Below, in pieces: positions 1 through 7,950 of a stretch of DNA of 13,514 nt. Origin of the DNA: Stenotrophomonas maltophilia (GTDB lineage: Bacteria; Pseudomonadota; Gammaproteobacteria; Xanthomonadales; Xanthomonadaceae); contig DGIP01000325.1 in assembly GCA_002386405.1 (NCBI GenBank), positions 1 to 13,514 on the forward strand. The letters run 5' to 3'. The notes under the pieces were generated by a model. The model was given only the letters and a program-made list of their open reading frames with translations, was not told the origin of the DNA and made no database searches. Positions within the stretch are counted from its first letter, which is position 1. Every line of letters begins with the position of its first letter. The position numbers were made by a program, and so were the translations under genes.

Positions 1-25
1 GTAGGTCACGACCGTTGGTCGTGGC
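1..25 (+). repeat. GTAG-headed hairpin, REP/SMAG-like element
   Basis: GTAG at 1-4 is followed at once by a stem (5-13 with 17-25, one G-T pair) closed by a 3-nt GTT loop. The core CACGACC/GGTCGTG is perfect. This is the architecture of the GTAG-type REP elements described in Stenotrophomonas maltophilia. The run of A downstream (33-41) is not a T-tract, so it does not look like a plus-strand terminator. The element begins at the window edge, so a partner repeat on the left cannot be seen. Confidence 0.6.
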
Positions 26-84
26 GCAATCCAAAAAAAAAGACAGGCGGCCGCAATGACGGCTTCCACCACCCGGAGATTTAC

Positions 85-3000
85 ATGACGTATTCCAATC
101 ACCGCACCCGCATGCCGGCCCGCCGCCTGCTGTCGAGCGCACTGGTCAGCTGCCTGTTGCTGGGCGCCGCACCTTCCCTGATGGCCCAGTCGGCCACCTC
201 TTCGCTGCGTGGCCAGGTCGCCCAGGCCGAAGCCGGCACCGAAGTCACCGCCACCAACGTCGCCAGCGGCAGCGTCCGCCGCGCCAGCACCCGCGCCGAT
301 GGCAGCTACTCGCTGATGGGCCTGGACCCGGGCACCTATGACGTGGTGGCCAACGGCCAGACCCAGAAGGTGACGGTGACCGTGGCCTCGACCGCGACGC
401 TGAACTTCAGCGGCGCCCCGGCCAATGGCAGCACCGCCAACGCCACCAACCTCGACACCGTGAACGTGGTCGCGCCGACCCTGCTGCAGGAAGTGCGCAC
501 CTCCGAAGTGGGCAAGACGGTGAGCCTGCAGCAGATCCAGACCACCCCGCAGGTCTCGCGCAACTTCCTGGAATTCGCCGACGCGGTGCCGGGCATGATC
601 TTCACCCGTGATGCGAAGGGCAACACTTCGCTGCGCGGCGGTGCCACCAATGCCGACGGCACCAACGTCTACATCGACGGCGTGGGCCAGAAGAGCTACG
701 TCAAGGGCGGCGGCGTGGCCGGCCAGTCCGGCAGCGCCGGCAACCCGTTCCCGCAGCTGGCCATTGGCGAATACAAGGTCATCAGCGGCAACTACAAGGC
801 CGAATACGGCCAGGTCTCCAGTGCTGCGGTGACCGCCGCGACCAAGTCCGGCACCAACGAATTCAAGGGTGAGGCGTTCTACCGCTACACCGACGAAGAC
901 ATGCGCGCCAAGACCCCGGCCGAGCGCCAGGAAGGCAAGTCGAAGGAAGTCTCGGCCGAGAAGGAATACGGCTTCGCCCTGGGCGGCCCGATCGTGCAGG
1001 ACAAGGCACACTTCTTCGTGACCTACGAAGCCAAGCGCTTCGACCTGCCGGTGACCATCGCCCCGGAAGGCTCGGTGACCAACCGCGTCGGCCTGCTGCC
1101 GGCCGATGCCGCCGCCCAGCTGGGCCCGGCCAGCCAACCGTTCCAGCAGGACCTGATCTTCGCCAAGATCGACGTGGAGCCGACCGACAACGATCGCATC
1201 GAGCTGACCTTCCAGGACCGCGACGAGACCCAGCAGCAGTTCAGTGGGCAGACCGCGCCGTCGCACGGCAAGGAAACCGAGAACACCGACCGTCGCTACG
1301 CGCTGCGCTGGAACCACAGCGGTGAGCGCTACTACAACGAGCTGATGCTCACCCACGAAGATTCGTTCAACAACCCGGTGCCGCTGACCATCGCCAACGG
1401 CTACGTGTACACCGCACCGGATGGCACCGACGACCGCACCCTGGTGCAGATCGGCGGCGCTTCGGCGCTGGATTCGCAGGTGAAGGGCCAGAAGGGCTGG
1501 TCGATCGAAGACAACCTGACCCTGGACGGCATCGAATGGGCCGGCGACCACACCATCAAGATGGGCGCCAAGTACAAGGAAATCGACCTGTACGCGTCCG
1601 ACGCGCAGGAGATCAACCCGCAGTTCACCTACACCTTGGGCGATCCGGACTTCCCGTCCGACATCCCGTACAAGGCGCAGTTCGTCAAGCCGGTGACCGG
1701 CGTTTCGGGCGTGACCGGTGAAGTGCGCTCGAAGGTCAAGCAGATCGGCCTGTTCATCCAGGACGACTGGCAGGTCAACGACCACCTGCAGCTGAACCTC
1801 GGCCTGCGTTGGGATTACGAAAAGAACCCGACGTACCTGGACTTCGTGACCCCGCCGGAAGTGGTGGCGGCCCTCAACAGCCAGGATCCGCGTGCAGCCG
1901 CAGGCCAGACCTACGCGCAGTCGATGGCGCTGGGCGGGCTGAACATCAACGATTACATCAGCAACGGCCACAACCGCAAGGCATTCAAGAATGCCTGGCA
2001 GCCGCGCCTGGGCTTCTCGTATGACATCAACGCCGACGAGCAGCACGTGATCCACGGTGGTGCCGGCCGTTCCTACGACCGCGACCTGTTCGACTACCTG
2101 CAGCTGGAAACCACCAAGCTGGCCCTGCCGCAGCCGACCATCTACTTCCGCAACCCGGCCACCGGCGCCTGCCTCAATGGCCAGGCCGCCTGCTACGACT
2201 GGGATCCGAACCTGCTCAACGGCATCCAGAACCTGCAGGCCCTGGTGGGTTCCACCAGCAATGCCGGGCTGGAAGTGGACATGCTCAACAATAACCTGAA
2301 GGCGCCGTACGCCGACCAGTTCAGCCTGGGCATGTCCAACCAGGTCGGCGACTGGCTGACCGACGCCACCATCGCCCGCACGCTGACCTATGACGGCTTC
2401 GCCTTCACCCTGGGCAACCGTTACCCGACCGGCGAGTTCTTCGATGACCCGCGCCTGTGCGGTGGCACCTCGCCGGGCCTGAGCCAGGCGTGGAGCTGCA
2501 ACATCCCGGGCTTCGGCAGCCTGATCATCGGCCAGCAGGGCATCAAGACCCGTGCCACGCAGGTACTGCTGTCGGCGCAGAAGCCGTTCACCAAGGAAAG
2601 CGGCTGGGGCACCTCCATCGCCTACACCTGGACCACGGCACGCCACAACCGCGACATCAACGAGCATTACGCCTTCGACCGCGGCCTGATCGAGGATTAC
2701 CCGACCATCCGTTCCAACGGTGCACCGCGTCACCGCATCGTGCTGACCGGTTCGTACGCGGGCTTCTGGGACATCACCTTCGGTGGCAAGATCACCCTGG
2801 CGACCCCGACCGCCGTGAACGACTGGTACCCGGTCACGCAGTCCACCGGCTTCGACCTGCCGACCCCGGGCGCAGCCGTGCCGGATGGCAACGGTCGCTT
2901 CCTGCTCGGTGGCAAGATCTGGGGCTACCGTTCGGTCGACCTGCAGGCCACGAAGACGTTCAAGATGCCGGGCGAAACCGAGCTGTACGCCCGTATCGAC

Positions 3001-3144
3001 ATCATCAACGTGTTCAACTTCGACAACTTCTCCAACTACAACTACACCAAGTCCAACGGCAAGCTGCTGGCCAGCTACAACGAGACCGGCGACATCGTCG
3101 GTACGCCGCGCCAGGTGAAGGCAGAAGTGGGCTTCCGCTTCTGA
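85..3144 (+). CDS. Oar-type TonB-dependent outer-membrane receptor
   Basis: Outer-membrane active transporter energised by TonB-ExbB-ExbD, probably for an oligosaccharide given its neighbours. A signal peptide with a twin-Arg-containing basic start and hydrophobic core ends near residue 34 (LMA/QS). Residues about 38-105 form a carboxypeptidase-regulatory-like beta-sandwich (motif DGSYSLMGLDPGTYDV). A TonB box is visible at 124-129 (DTVNVV). The plug follows (about 132-260, with SLRGG at 182-186 and YIDGV at 196-200), then a long beta-barrel ending in a terminal aromatic residue (VGFRF). The 1019-residue length fits Oar-like receptors. ATG 85 is preceded by GGAG at 75-78 with 6-nt spacing; a second ATG at 112 lacks a Shine-Dalgarno. 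A strong hairpin with T-tract follows the gene, so it is probably its own transcription unit. No SusD partner is present, as is usual in Xanthomonadaceae carbohydrate-uptake loci. The substrate is inferred only from context. Confidence 0.93.
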   Translation: MTYSNHRTRMPARRLLSSALVSCLLLGAAPSLMAQSATSSLRGQVAQAEAGTEVTATNVASGSVRRASTRADGSYSLMGLDPGTYDVVANGQTQKVTVTVASTATLNFSGAPANGSTANATNLDTVNVVAPTLLQEVRTSEVGKTVSLQQIQTTPQVSRNFLEFADAVPGMIFTRDAKGNTSLRGGATNADGTNVYIDGVGQKSYVKGGGVAGQSGSAGNPFPQLAIGEYKVISGNYKAEYGQVSSAAVTAATKSGTNEFKGEAFYRYTDEDMRAKTPAERQEGKSKEVSAEKEYGFALGGPIVQDKAHFFVTYEAKRFDLPVTIAPEGSVTNRVGLLPADAAAQLGPASQPFQQDLIFAKIDVEPTDNDRIELTFQDRDETQQQFSGQTAPSHGKETENTDRRYALRWNHSGERYYNELMLTHEDSFNNPVPLTIANGYVYTAPDGTDDRTLVQIGGASALDSQVKGQKGWSIEDNLTLDGIEWAGDHTIKMGAKYKEIDLYASDAQEINPQFTYTLGDPDFPSDIPYKAQFVKPVTGVSGVTGEVRSKVKQIGLFIQDDWQVNDHLQLNLGLRWDYEKNPTYLDFVTPPEVVAALNSQDPRAAAGQTYAQSMALGGLNINDYISNGHNRKAFKNAWQPRLGFSYDINADEQHVIHGGAGRSYDRDLFDYLQLETTKLALPQPTIYFRNPATGACLNGQAACYDWDPNLLNGIQNLQALVGSTSNAGLEVDMLNNNLKAPYADQFSLGMSNQVGDWLTDATIARTLTYDGFAFTLGNRYPTGEFFDDPRLCGGTSPGLSQAWSCNIPGFGSLIIGQQGIKTRATQVLLSAQKPFTKESGWGTSIAYTWTTARHNRDINEHYAFDRGLIEDYPTIRSNGAPRHRIVLTGSYAGFWDITFGGKITLATPTAVNDWYPVTQSTGFDLPTPGAAVPDGNGRFLLGGKIWGYRSVDLQATKTFKMPGETELYARIDIINVFNFDNFSNYNYTKSNGKLLASYNETGDIVGTPRQVKAEVGFRF

Positions 3145-3154
3145 TGTAACAACG

Positions 3155-3221
3155 ACCGGTCCCCCGGTCCGCGTAGTGACACGCCATGCGTGTCAACGTG
3201 GACCGGGGAGAACCGGTTTTT
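3155..3221 (+). terminator. Long composite rho-independent terminator after the receptor gene
   Basis: A nested inverted repeat forms one long hairpin: 3155-3160 pairs with 3212-3217, then after a 1x3 internal loop 3162-3174 pairs with 3196-3208 (one G-T pair), an AG bulge, and the tip stem 3177-3184 with 3188-3195. It is followed by TTTTT at 3217-3221. It starts 11 nt after the receptor stop codon and separates the receptor from the six-gene operon. How completely it stops transcription cannot be judged from sequence, so some read-through into the operon is possible. Confidence 0.8.
3173..3195 (+). repeat. GTAG-headed hairpin inside the terminator
   Basis: GTAG (3173-3176) is followed by the perfect 8-bp stem TGACACGC/GCGTGTCA (3177-3184 with 3188-3195) and a CAT loop. 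The layout matches the element at 1-25: GTAG, stem, 3-nt loop. Here it forms the apical part of the terminator hairpin, suggesting that a REP-like element was captured by, or evolved into, a terminator. Confidence 0.6.
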
Positions 3222-3234
3222 AATGAACCCAAGC

Positions 3235-3248
3235 TGTAAACGATTTCA
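3235..3248 (+). promoter_or_regulatory. Possible LacI-family operator in the operon leader
   Basis: The 14-mer TGTAAACGATTTCA is an imperfect palindrome around a central CG (5 of 7 positions symmetric). It resembles LacI/GalR-family operators of the TGTAAACGTTTACA kind. It lies 54 nt upstream of the first operon gene, just after the terminator. No convincing -35/-10 pair could be assigned; TATGCT at 3262-3267 is a possible -10 but lacks a good -35. No regulator gene lies in the window. Confidence 0.3.
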
Positions 3249-3302
3249 CTCCAAGGCCCGCTATGCTGGCCTGAAATTTGAAGATTCCGGAGGGTTGGCA
3301 CG

Positions 3303-4916
3303 ATGAAGGTACCCCGCGTATTGGCACTGGCAGTACTGGCGGCAGCCGTGGTCGGCTGCAAGCCGCAGGCGCAGGACACGCCGGCCAAACCCAAGCCGCC
3401 GGTCATCCTCGTAGAGGCCGACGTTCCCCCGCGCCCGATGAAACCCGAACTTCCCCCGCTGTTCGACGATATCGAACGCCGCACGTTCCAGTTCTTCTGG
3501 GACACCACCAATGAAATCAACGGGCTCAGCCCGGACCGGTATCCGTCGCGCCCGTTCGCCAGCATCGCCTCGGTGGGCTACGCGCTGACCGCGTACCCGA
3601 TCGGCGTGGAGAACGGCTGGGTCAGCCGTACCCAGGCCGTGGACCGCACGCTGACCACCCTGAAGTTCTTCCGCGACATGCCGATGGGCCCGCAGCGCAC
3701 CGGCAAGGGCGGTTACAAGGGCTTCTACTACCATTTCCTGGACATGCAGCAGGGCCACCGCTATGACAGCTGGGTGGAACTGTCGAGCGTGGACACCGCA
3801 CTGCTGATGATGGGCGTGCTGTTCGCCCAGTCCTATTACACCGGCGATGATTCGCGCGAGAAAGAAATCCGCGCCATTGCCGATACGCTGTACAAGCGCG
3901 TGGATTGGCCGTGGCTGCAGCAACGCGCCCCGCTGATCTCGATGGGCTGGTTCCCCGAGAGTGGCTTCATCGACCACGACTGGATGGGCTACAACGAAGC
4001 GATGATGGTCTACATCCTCGCGCTCGGTTCGCCCACCCACCCGGTGAGCCCGGATGCGTGGACCGTGTGGACGCGTACCTACGACAACGACTGGGGCGTG
4101 TTCCAGGGCCAGGAATACCTGTCCTTCGGCCCGCTGTTCGGCCACCAGTACACCCATGTCTGGATCGACTTCCGCGACATCCAGGACGCGTACATGCGTG
4201 AACGCGGCAGCACCTACTTCCTCAACAGCCGCTCGGCCGCGCTGGCCCAGCGCGAATACGCCATCGCCAACCCGGCGCAGTGGAAGGAGTACGGTGAAAA
4301 CGTGTGGGGTTTGACCGCCAGCGATGGCCCGCAGAACACCACGCAGGAATTCCGTGGCGAGCAGCGCCAGTTCCGCCACTACTCGTCGCGCGGCGCCGGC
4401 CTGCGCGAGAACTTCGACGACGGCACCATCGCCCCGACCGCGGCGATCGCCTCGGTGGTGTTTGCCCCCGAAGAAGTGATCCCGGCCACGCTGGAAATGC
4501 ACAAGCGCTACGGCGATTACCTGTATTCCAGCTACGGCTTCCTGGATTCGTTCAACCCCAGCTTCAACTTCGACATCCCGCTCAAGACCGGGCGCATCGT
4601 GCCCGACCGTGGCTGGGTGGCCAGCGATTACATCGGCATCGACCAGGGCCCGATCCTGACCATGATCGCCAACTACCGCAACGATTTCGTGTGGGACACG
4701 ATGAAGAACAACCCGCACATCCGTCGCGGCCTGGAGCGCGCCGGTTTCACCGGCGGCTGGCTCACCCCGGAAGGCGAAGACCAGCCGATGGAGCTGGAGA
4801 AGGATGAAAAAGCGGCCTCGGCCCGCTCGATGGGCATCGCCGAATCCCGCGCGGCCGCCGCGCAGGAACAGAAGAACAATTCCAATTCGAACCGCAACCA
4901 GCCCCAGGGGAAGTAA
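3303..4916 (+). CDS. Glycoamylase-superfamily lipoprotein, GH144-like (beta-1,2-glucanase candidate)
   Basis: Predicted periplasm-facing or surface lipoprotein of the 'glucoamylase' (COG5368/PF10091) superfamily, which contains the GH144 endo-beta-1,2-glucanases with an (alpha/alpha)6 barrel. The N-terminus is a lipoprotein signal with lipobox VVGC (Cys19), then a Pro-rich linker to about residue 50. Recognisable motifs in order: SSVDTALLMMG (161-171), YNEAMMVYILALGSP (230-244), WGLTASDGP (335-343), DGTIAPTAA (373-381), GFLDSFN (412-418) and IGIDQGP (444-450). A hydrophilic Ala/Asn/Gln-rich tail (about 500-537) lies beyond the catalytic domain. ATG 3303 has GGAGGG at 3289-3294 with 8-nt spacing. 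It is the first gene of the operon, 3 nt before the binding-protein gene. The superfamily call is firm; activity on beta-1,2-glucan is an inference, since members were long annotated simply as glucoamylase-like. Confidence 0.88.
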   Translation: MKVPRVLALAVLAAAVVGCKPQAQDTPAKPKPPVILVEADVPPRPMKPELPPLFDDIERRTFQFFWDTTNEINGLSPDRYPSRPFASIASVGYALTAYPIGVENGWVSRTQAVDRTLTTLKFFRDMPMGPQRTGKGGYKGFYYHFLDMQQGHRYDSWVELSSVDTALLMMGVLFAQSYYTGDDSREKEIRAIADTLYKRVDWPWLQQRAPLISMGWFPESGFIDHDWMGYNEAMMVYILALGSPTHPVSPDAWTVWTRTYDNDWGVFQGQEYLSFGPLFGHQYTHVWIDFRDIQDAYMRERGSTYFLNSRSAALAQREYAIANPAQWKEYGENVWGLTASDGPQNTTQEFRGEQRQFRHYSSRGAGLRENFDDGTIAPTAAIASVVFAPEEVIPATLEMHKRYGDYLYSSYGFLDSFNPSFNFDIPLKTGRIVPDRGWVASDYIGIDQGPILTMIANYRNDFVWDTMKNNPHIRRGLERAGFTGGWLTPEGEDQPMELEKDEKAASARSMGIAESRAAAAQEQKNNSNSNRNQPQGK

Positions 4917-4919
4917 GCA

Positions 4920-6239
4920 GTGCCATTGTCGTCGCGCCCCAAGCTGTGGGTGAGTGTTCTGCTGCTGGTTGCCGGCAGCCTGTTGTTGAGTGCCTGCCGG
5001 AAGGAACCGGAAGGGGTGACCGTGCGTTTCTGGGCCATGGGCCGCGAAGCGGAAGTGGTCAGCGAACTGATCCGCGAATTCGAAGCCGACAATCCCGGCA
5101 TCCACGTCGATGTGCAGAACATCCCGTGGACGGCCGCGCATGAAAAGCTGCTCACCGCGTTCGCCGCCGATGGGCTGCCGGACGTGTGCCAGCTGGGCAA
5201 CACCTGGATTCCCGAGTTCGCCGAACTCAACACGCTGACCCCGCTGGCGCCGTTCGTGGCCCAGTCCAAGGTGGTGGACCCGGCCGACTACTTCCAGGGC
5301 ATCTGGGATACCAACGTCATCAACGGCGAGCTGGTCGGGGTGCCGTGGTACGTCGATACGCGCCTGCTGTATTACCGCAAGGACCTGCTGGCCAAGGCCG
5401 GCTTCGACCACCCGCCGCGCACCTGGGACGAGTGGAACACCATGATGGCGGCGATCAAGAAGATGCAGGGCCCGGACCGCTACGCGGTGCTGATGCCGAT
5501 CAACGAATTCGAGCAGCAGCTGTCCTTCGCCCTGCAGCAGCCTGATCCGCTGCTGCGTGACCACGATACCCGTGGCAACTTCCGCAGCCCCGGCTTCCGC
5601 CGCACGCTGGCGTTCTACGAAAACATGTTCGCCCAGGGCTGGGCCCCGCGCATGTCCGAAACCCAGATTTCCAACGTGTGGGACGAGTTCTTCAAGGGTT
5701 TCAACGTGTTCTACCTGTCCGGCCCGTGGAACATCCGCGAGTTCAAGAAGCTGCAGCCCAAGGAACTGGAAGGCAAGTGGGGTACCGCCGCACTGCCGGG
5801 CCCGGATGGCCCCGGCGCCGGCATCGCCGGCGGCACCAGCCTGGTGATCTTCCGCGGTTCACAGCAGAAGGAAGCGTCGTGGAAGCTGATCGAGTTCCTG
5901 TCGCGCCCGGACATCCAGCAGCGCTTCCATTCCATCATCGGTGACCTGCCGCCGCGGCGCAGCACCTGGGAACACCCGTCGCTGGCCAACGACCCGCTGG
6001 CGCAACCGTTCCGCGACCAGCTCGAGCGCGTGCGGCCGACCCCGAAGGTGCTGGAGTGGGAACGAATCGTGCAGGAAATGCGCATCGTCACCGAACAGGT
6101 GGTGCGCGGTGGGCTGGACCAGGATGTAGCCGTGAATCGACTGGATGACCGCGTGGACAAGGTACTGGCCAAGCGCCGCTGGATGCATGAGCAGCGCACG
6201 CAGACCGAAGAAGGCGCCGCGCCGGAGGTGCTGCCATGA
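4920..6239 (+). CDS. ABC transporter sugar-binding lipoprotein (solute-binding family 1)
   Basis: Captures a sugar or oligosaccharide and delivers it to the permease pair encoded next. The family is shown by the opening strand VRFWAMGREAEVVSELIREF (35-54), the GVPWYVDTRLLYYRKDLL block (140-157), the hinge-side GGTSLVIFRGSQQKEASWKL (304-323) and the 439-residue length typical of maltose/oligosaccharide-binding proteins. The signal peptide ends in lipobox LSAC (Cys26, +2 Arg), so it is a lipoprotein rather than a free periplasmic protein, which is less usual in Gram-negatives. The start is GTG 4920, chosen because AGGGGA at 4906-4911 sits 8 nt upstream and the preceding stop is only 3 nt away. 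It overlaps the next gene by ATGA. The exact ligand cannot be read from sequence. Confidence 0.92.
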   Translation: MPLSSRPKLWVSVLLLVAGSLLLSACRKEPEGVTVRFWAMGREAEVVSELIREFEADNPGIHVDVQNIPWTAAHEKLLTAFAADGLPDVCQLGNTWIPEFAELNTLTPLAPFVAQSKVVDPADYFQGIWDTNVINGELVGVPWYVDTRLLYYRKDLLAKAGFDHPPRTWDEWNTMMAAIKKMQGPDRYAVLMPINEFEQQLSFALQQPDPLLRDHDTRGNFRSPGFRRTLAFYENMFAQGWAPRMSETQISNVWDEFFKGFNVFYLSGPWNIREFKKLQPKELEGKWGTAALPGPDGPGAGIAGGTSLVIFRGSQQKEASWKLIEFLSRPDIQQRFHSIIGDLPPRRSTWEHPSLANDPLAQPFRDQLERVRPTPKVLEWERIVQEMRIVTEQVVRGGLDQDVAVNRLDDRVDKVLAKRRWMHEQRTQTEEGAAPEVLP

Positions 6240-7117
6240 AGCAGCGTTCGCTTGCCGGCTGGATCTTCGCCGGCCCCTCGTTGCTGGTGATCGGCGTGTT
6301 CTTCGGCCTGCCGGTGTTCTCGGCGCTGGCGCTGAGCATCACCGACTTCGACCTCTACGCGCTGGCCGATGGCGGCAACCTGCGCTTCGTGGGCCTGGGC
6401 AACTACATCGACCTGCTGCAGACCCCGATGTTCTGGAAGTCGCTGTGGAACACCACGTATTTCGTGGTGGTCGGCGTGCCGATGTCCATTGGCGTCTCGC
6501 TCGGCGCGGCCATGCTGCTCAACGCCCCGGCCGCGCGCTTCAAGGCGCTGTTCCGCACCGCGCTGTTCGCCCCGGTGGTGACGACGCTGGTGGCGGTGGC
6601 GGTGATCTGGCGCTACCTGTTCCACACCAGCTACGGGCTGGTGAACTACGGGCTGGGGCATCTGGGAATCAGCCCGATCGACTGGCTGGGCGACCCGAAC
6701 TGGGCCATGCCCACCATCATGCTGTTCGCGGTGTGGAAAAACTTCGGCTACAACATGGTGATCTTCCTGGCCGGCCTGCAGGCGATCCCGCATGACCTGT
6801 ACGAGGCCGCGCGCATCGATGGCGCCTCGCGCTGGAAGCAGTTCCTGCACATCACCCTGCCGATGCTCGGCCCGGTGCTGCTGGTGGTGGGCGTGATCAC
6901 CGTGTCCGGGTACTTCCAGCTGTTCGCCGAACCCTACGTGATGACTCGCGGCGACCCGCTGCAGAGCACCGTGAGCGTGCTGTATTTCATGTTCGAGGAA
7001 GGCTTCAAGTGGTGGAACCTGGGCCGCGCGTCGGCCGTGGCGTTCCTGCTGTTCCTGATCATCCTGGCGGTAACCAGCCTGATGCTGCGTTTCGGCCGCA
7101 AGAGGCAGTTGGTATGA
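6236..7117 (+). CDS. ABC sugar transporter permease, MalF/UgpA type
   Basis: Inner-membrane subunit of a carbohydrate importer (CUT1-like). About six hydrophobic segments are visible, including residues 8-35, 70-96, 107-128, 157-182, 211-230 and 264-284. The cytoplasmic coupling loop that docks the ATPase is intact: EAARIDGASRWKQFLHITLP at 190-209. The length of 293 residues is normal for the family. ATG 6236 lies in an ATGA overlap with the binding-protein stop and has a strong GGAGGTG at 6224-6230. It pairs with the MalG-type permease directly downstream, again through an ATGA overlap. No ATPase gene is present, so the complex presumably uses a MalK/UgpC-like ATPase encoded elsewhere. Confidence 0.93.
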   Translation: MKQRSLAGWIFAGPSLLVIGVFFGLPVFSALALSITDFDLYALADGGNLRFVGLGNYIDLLQTPMFWKSLWNTTYFVVVGVPMSIGVSLGAAMLLNAPAARFKALFRTALFAPVVTTLVAVAVIWRYLFHTSYGLVNYGLGHLGISPIDWLGDPNWAMPTIMLFAVWKNFGYNMVIFLAGLQAIPHDLYEAARIDGASRWKQFLHITLPMLGPVLLVVGVITVSGYFQLFAEPYVMTRGDPLQSTVSVLYFMFEEGFKWWNLGRASAVAFLLFLIILAVTSLMLRFGRKRQLV

Positions 7118-7950
7118 GTCGTGAGATTGGCCAGTCGCGCTGGCATGCGTGGTGGGTGAATGGCGGGTTGCTGGTGCTCGCCGCGGTCAGCTTGGCGCCG
7201 CTGCTGTGGATGCTGTCGGTGTCGTTCATGCCGACCGGCGAAGCGGCGCATTTCCCGCCACCGCTGCTGCCTTCGTCGGTGACCACCAACAACTACCACG
7301 AGCTGTTCGCCCGTACCGGAATGGCCAACAACTTCGTCAACAGCCTGTTCGTCTCGCTGGCGATCACGCTGGGTTCGCTGCTGCTCAACACCATGGCTGG
7401 CTATGCGTTCGCCAAGCTGCGCTTCGTCGGCCGCGAGCGGATCTTCCAGGTGCTGCTGGCCGCGCTGGTGATCCCGGCGCAGGTGGCCATGCTGCCGCTG
7501 TTCCTGCTGATGAAGCAGCTGGGCCTGGTCAACAGCTTCGGCGGGGTGATCGTGCCGGCGCTGGCCAGCGTGTTCGGCATCTTCCTGGTGCGCCAGTACG
7601 CGCGTTCGATTCCCGATGAGCTGCTGGAAGCGGCCCGCATCGACGGGGCAGGGGAGCTGCGCATCTTCTTCCAGATCGTGCTGCCGATGCTCAAGCCGGT
7701 GCTGGTGACCCTGTCGATCTTCACCTTCATGGGTGCCTGGAACGATTTCATGTGGCCGCTGATCGTGTTGACCGACCAGGAGCACTACACTTTGCCGGTT
7801 GCCCTGGCCACGTTGTCGCGCGAACACATCATGGACGTTGAAATGATGATGGCCGGCGCGGTGGTCACGGTGGTTCCGGTGCTGGCACTGTTCCTGGTGC
7901 TGCAGCGCTATTACATCCAAGGTCTGCTGCTGGGGAGTGTTAAAGGGTGA
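7114..7950 (+). CDS. ABC sugar transporter permease, MalG/UgpE type
   Basis: Second inner-membrane subunit, 278 residues. Hydrophobic segments include about 15-38, 75-98, 110-132, 143-160, 193-218 and 245-264. The EAA loop reads EAARIDGAGELRIFFQIVLP (172-191), and the C-terminus ends in the hallmark YYIQGLLLGSVKG (266-278). The frame stays open upstream to an ATG at 7009, but ATG 7114 is the real start: it overlaps the previous stop as ATGA, has GAGG at 7102-7105 with 8-nt spacing, and gives the usual MalG N-terminus, whereas the upstream part would only re-read the preceding permease out of frame. The stop overlaps the GTG of the next gene (GTGA, 7947-7950). Confidence 0.93.
   Translation: MSREIGQSRWHAWWVNGGLLVLAAVSLAPLLWMLSVSFMPTGEAAHFPPPLLPSSVTTNNYHELFARTGMANNFVNSLFVSLAITLGSLLLNTMAGYAFAKLRFVGRERIFQVLLAALVIPAQVAMLPLFLLMKQLGLVNSFGGVIVPALASVFGIFLVRQYARSIPDELLEAARIDGAGELRIFFQIVLPMLKPVLVTLSIFTFMGAWNDFMWPLIVLTDQEHYTLPVALATLSREHIMDVEMMMAGAVVTVVPVLALFLVLQRYYIQGLLLGSVKG

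Noticed and set aside
33..41. Run of nine A near the left edge as half of a terminator or slippage site
   Set aside because: It follows the hairpin on the plus strand as A, not T, and no coding sequence crosses it.
3261..5564. Very long minus-strand open frame (767 codons) opposite the first two operon genes
   Set aside because: High-GC codon bias on the plus genes leaves the antisense frame open; its product is His/Arg/Gln/Ala-rich with no recognisable domain, while the plus strand has clear family motifs.
7009..7113. N-terminal extension of the MalG-type permease
   Set aside because: It overlaps the previous permease in another frame, is not membrane-like, and ATG 7114 has an ATGA overlap and a Shine-Dalgarno.
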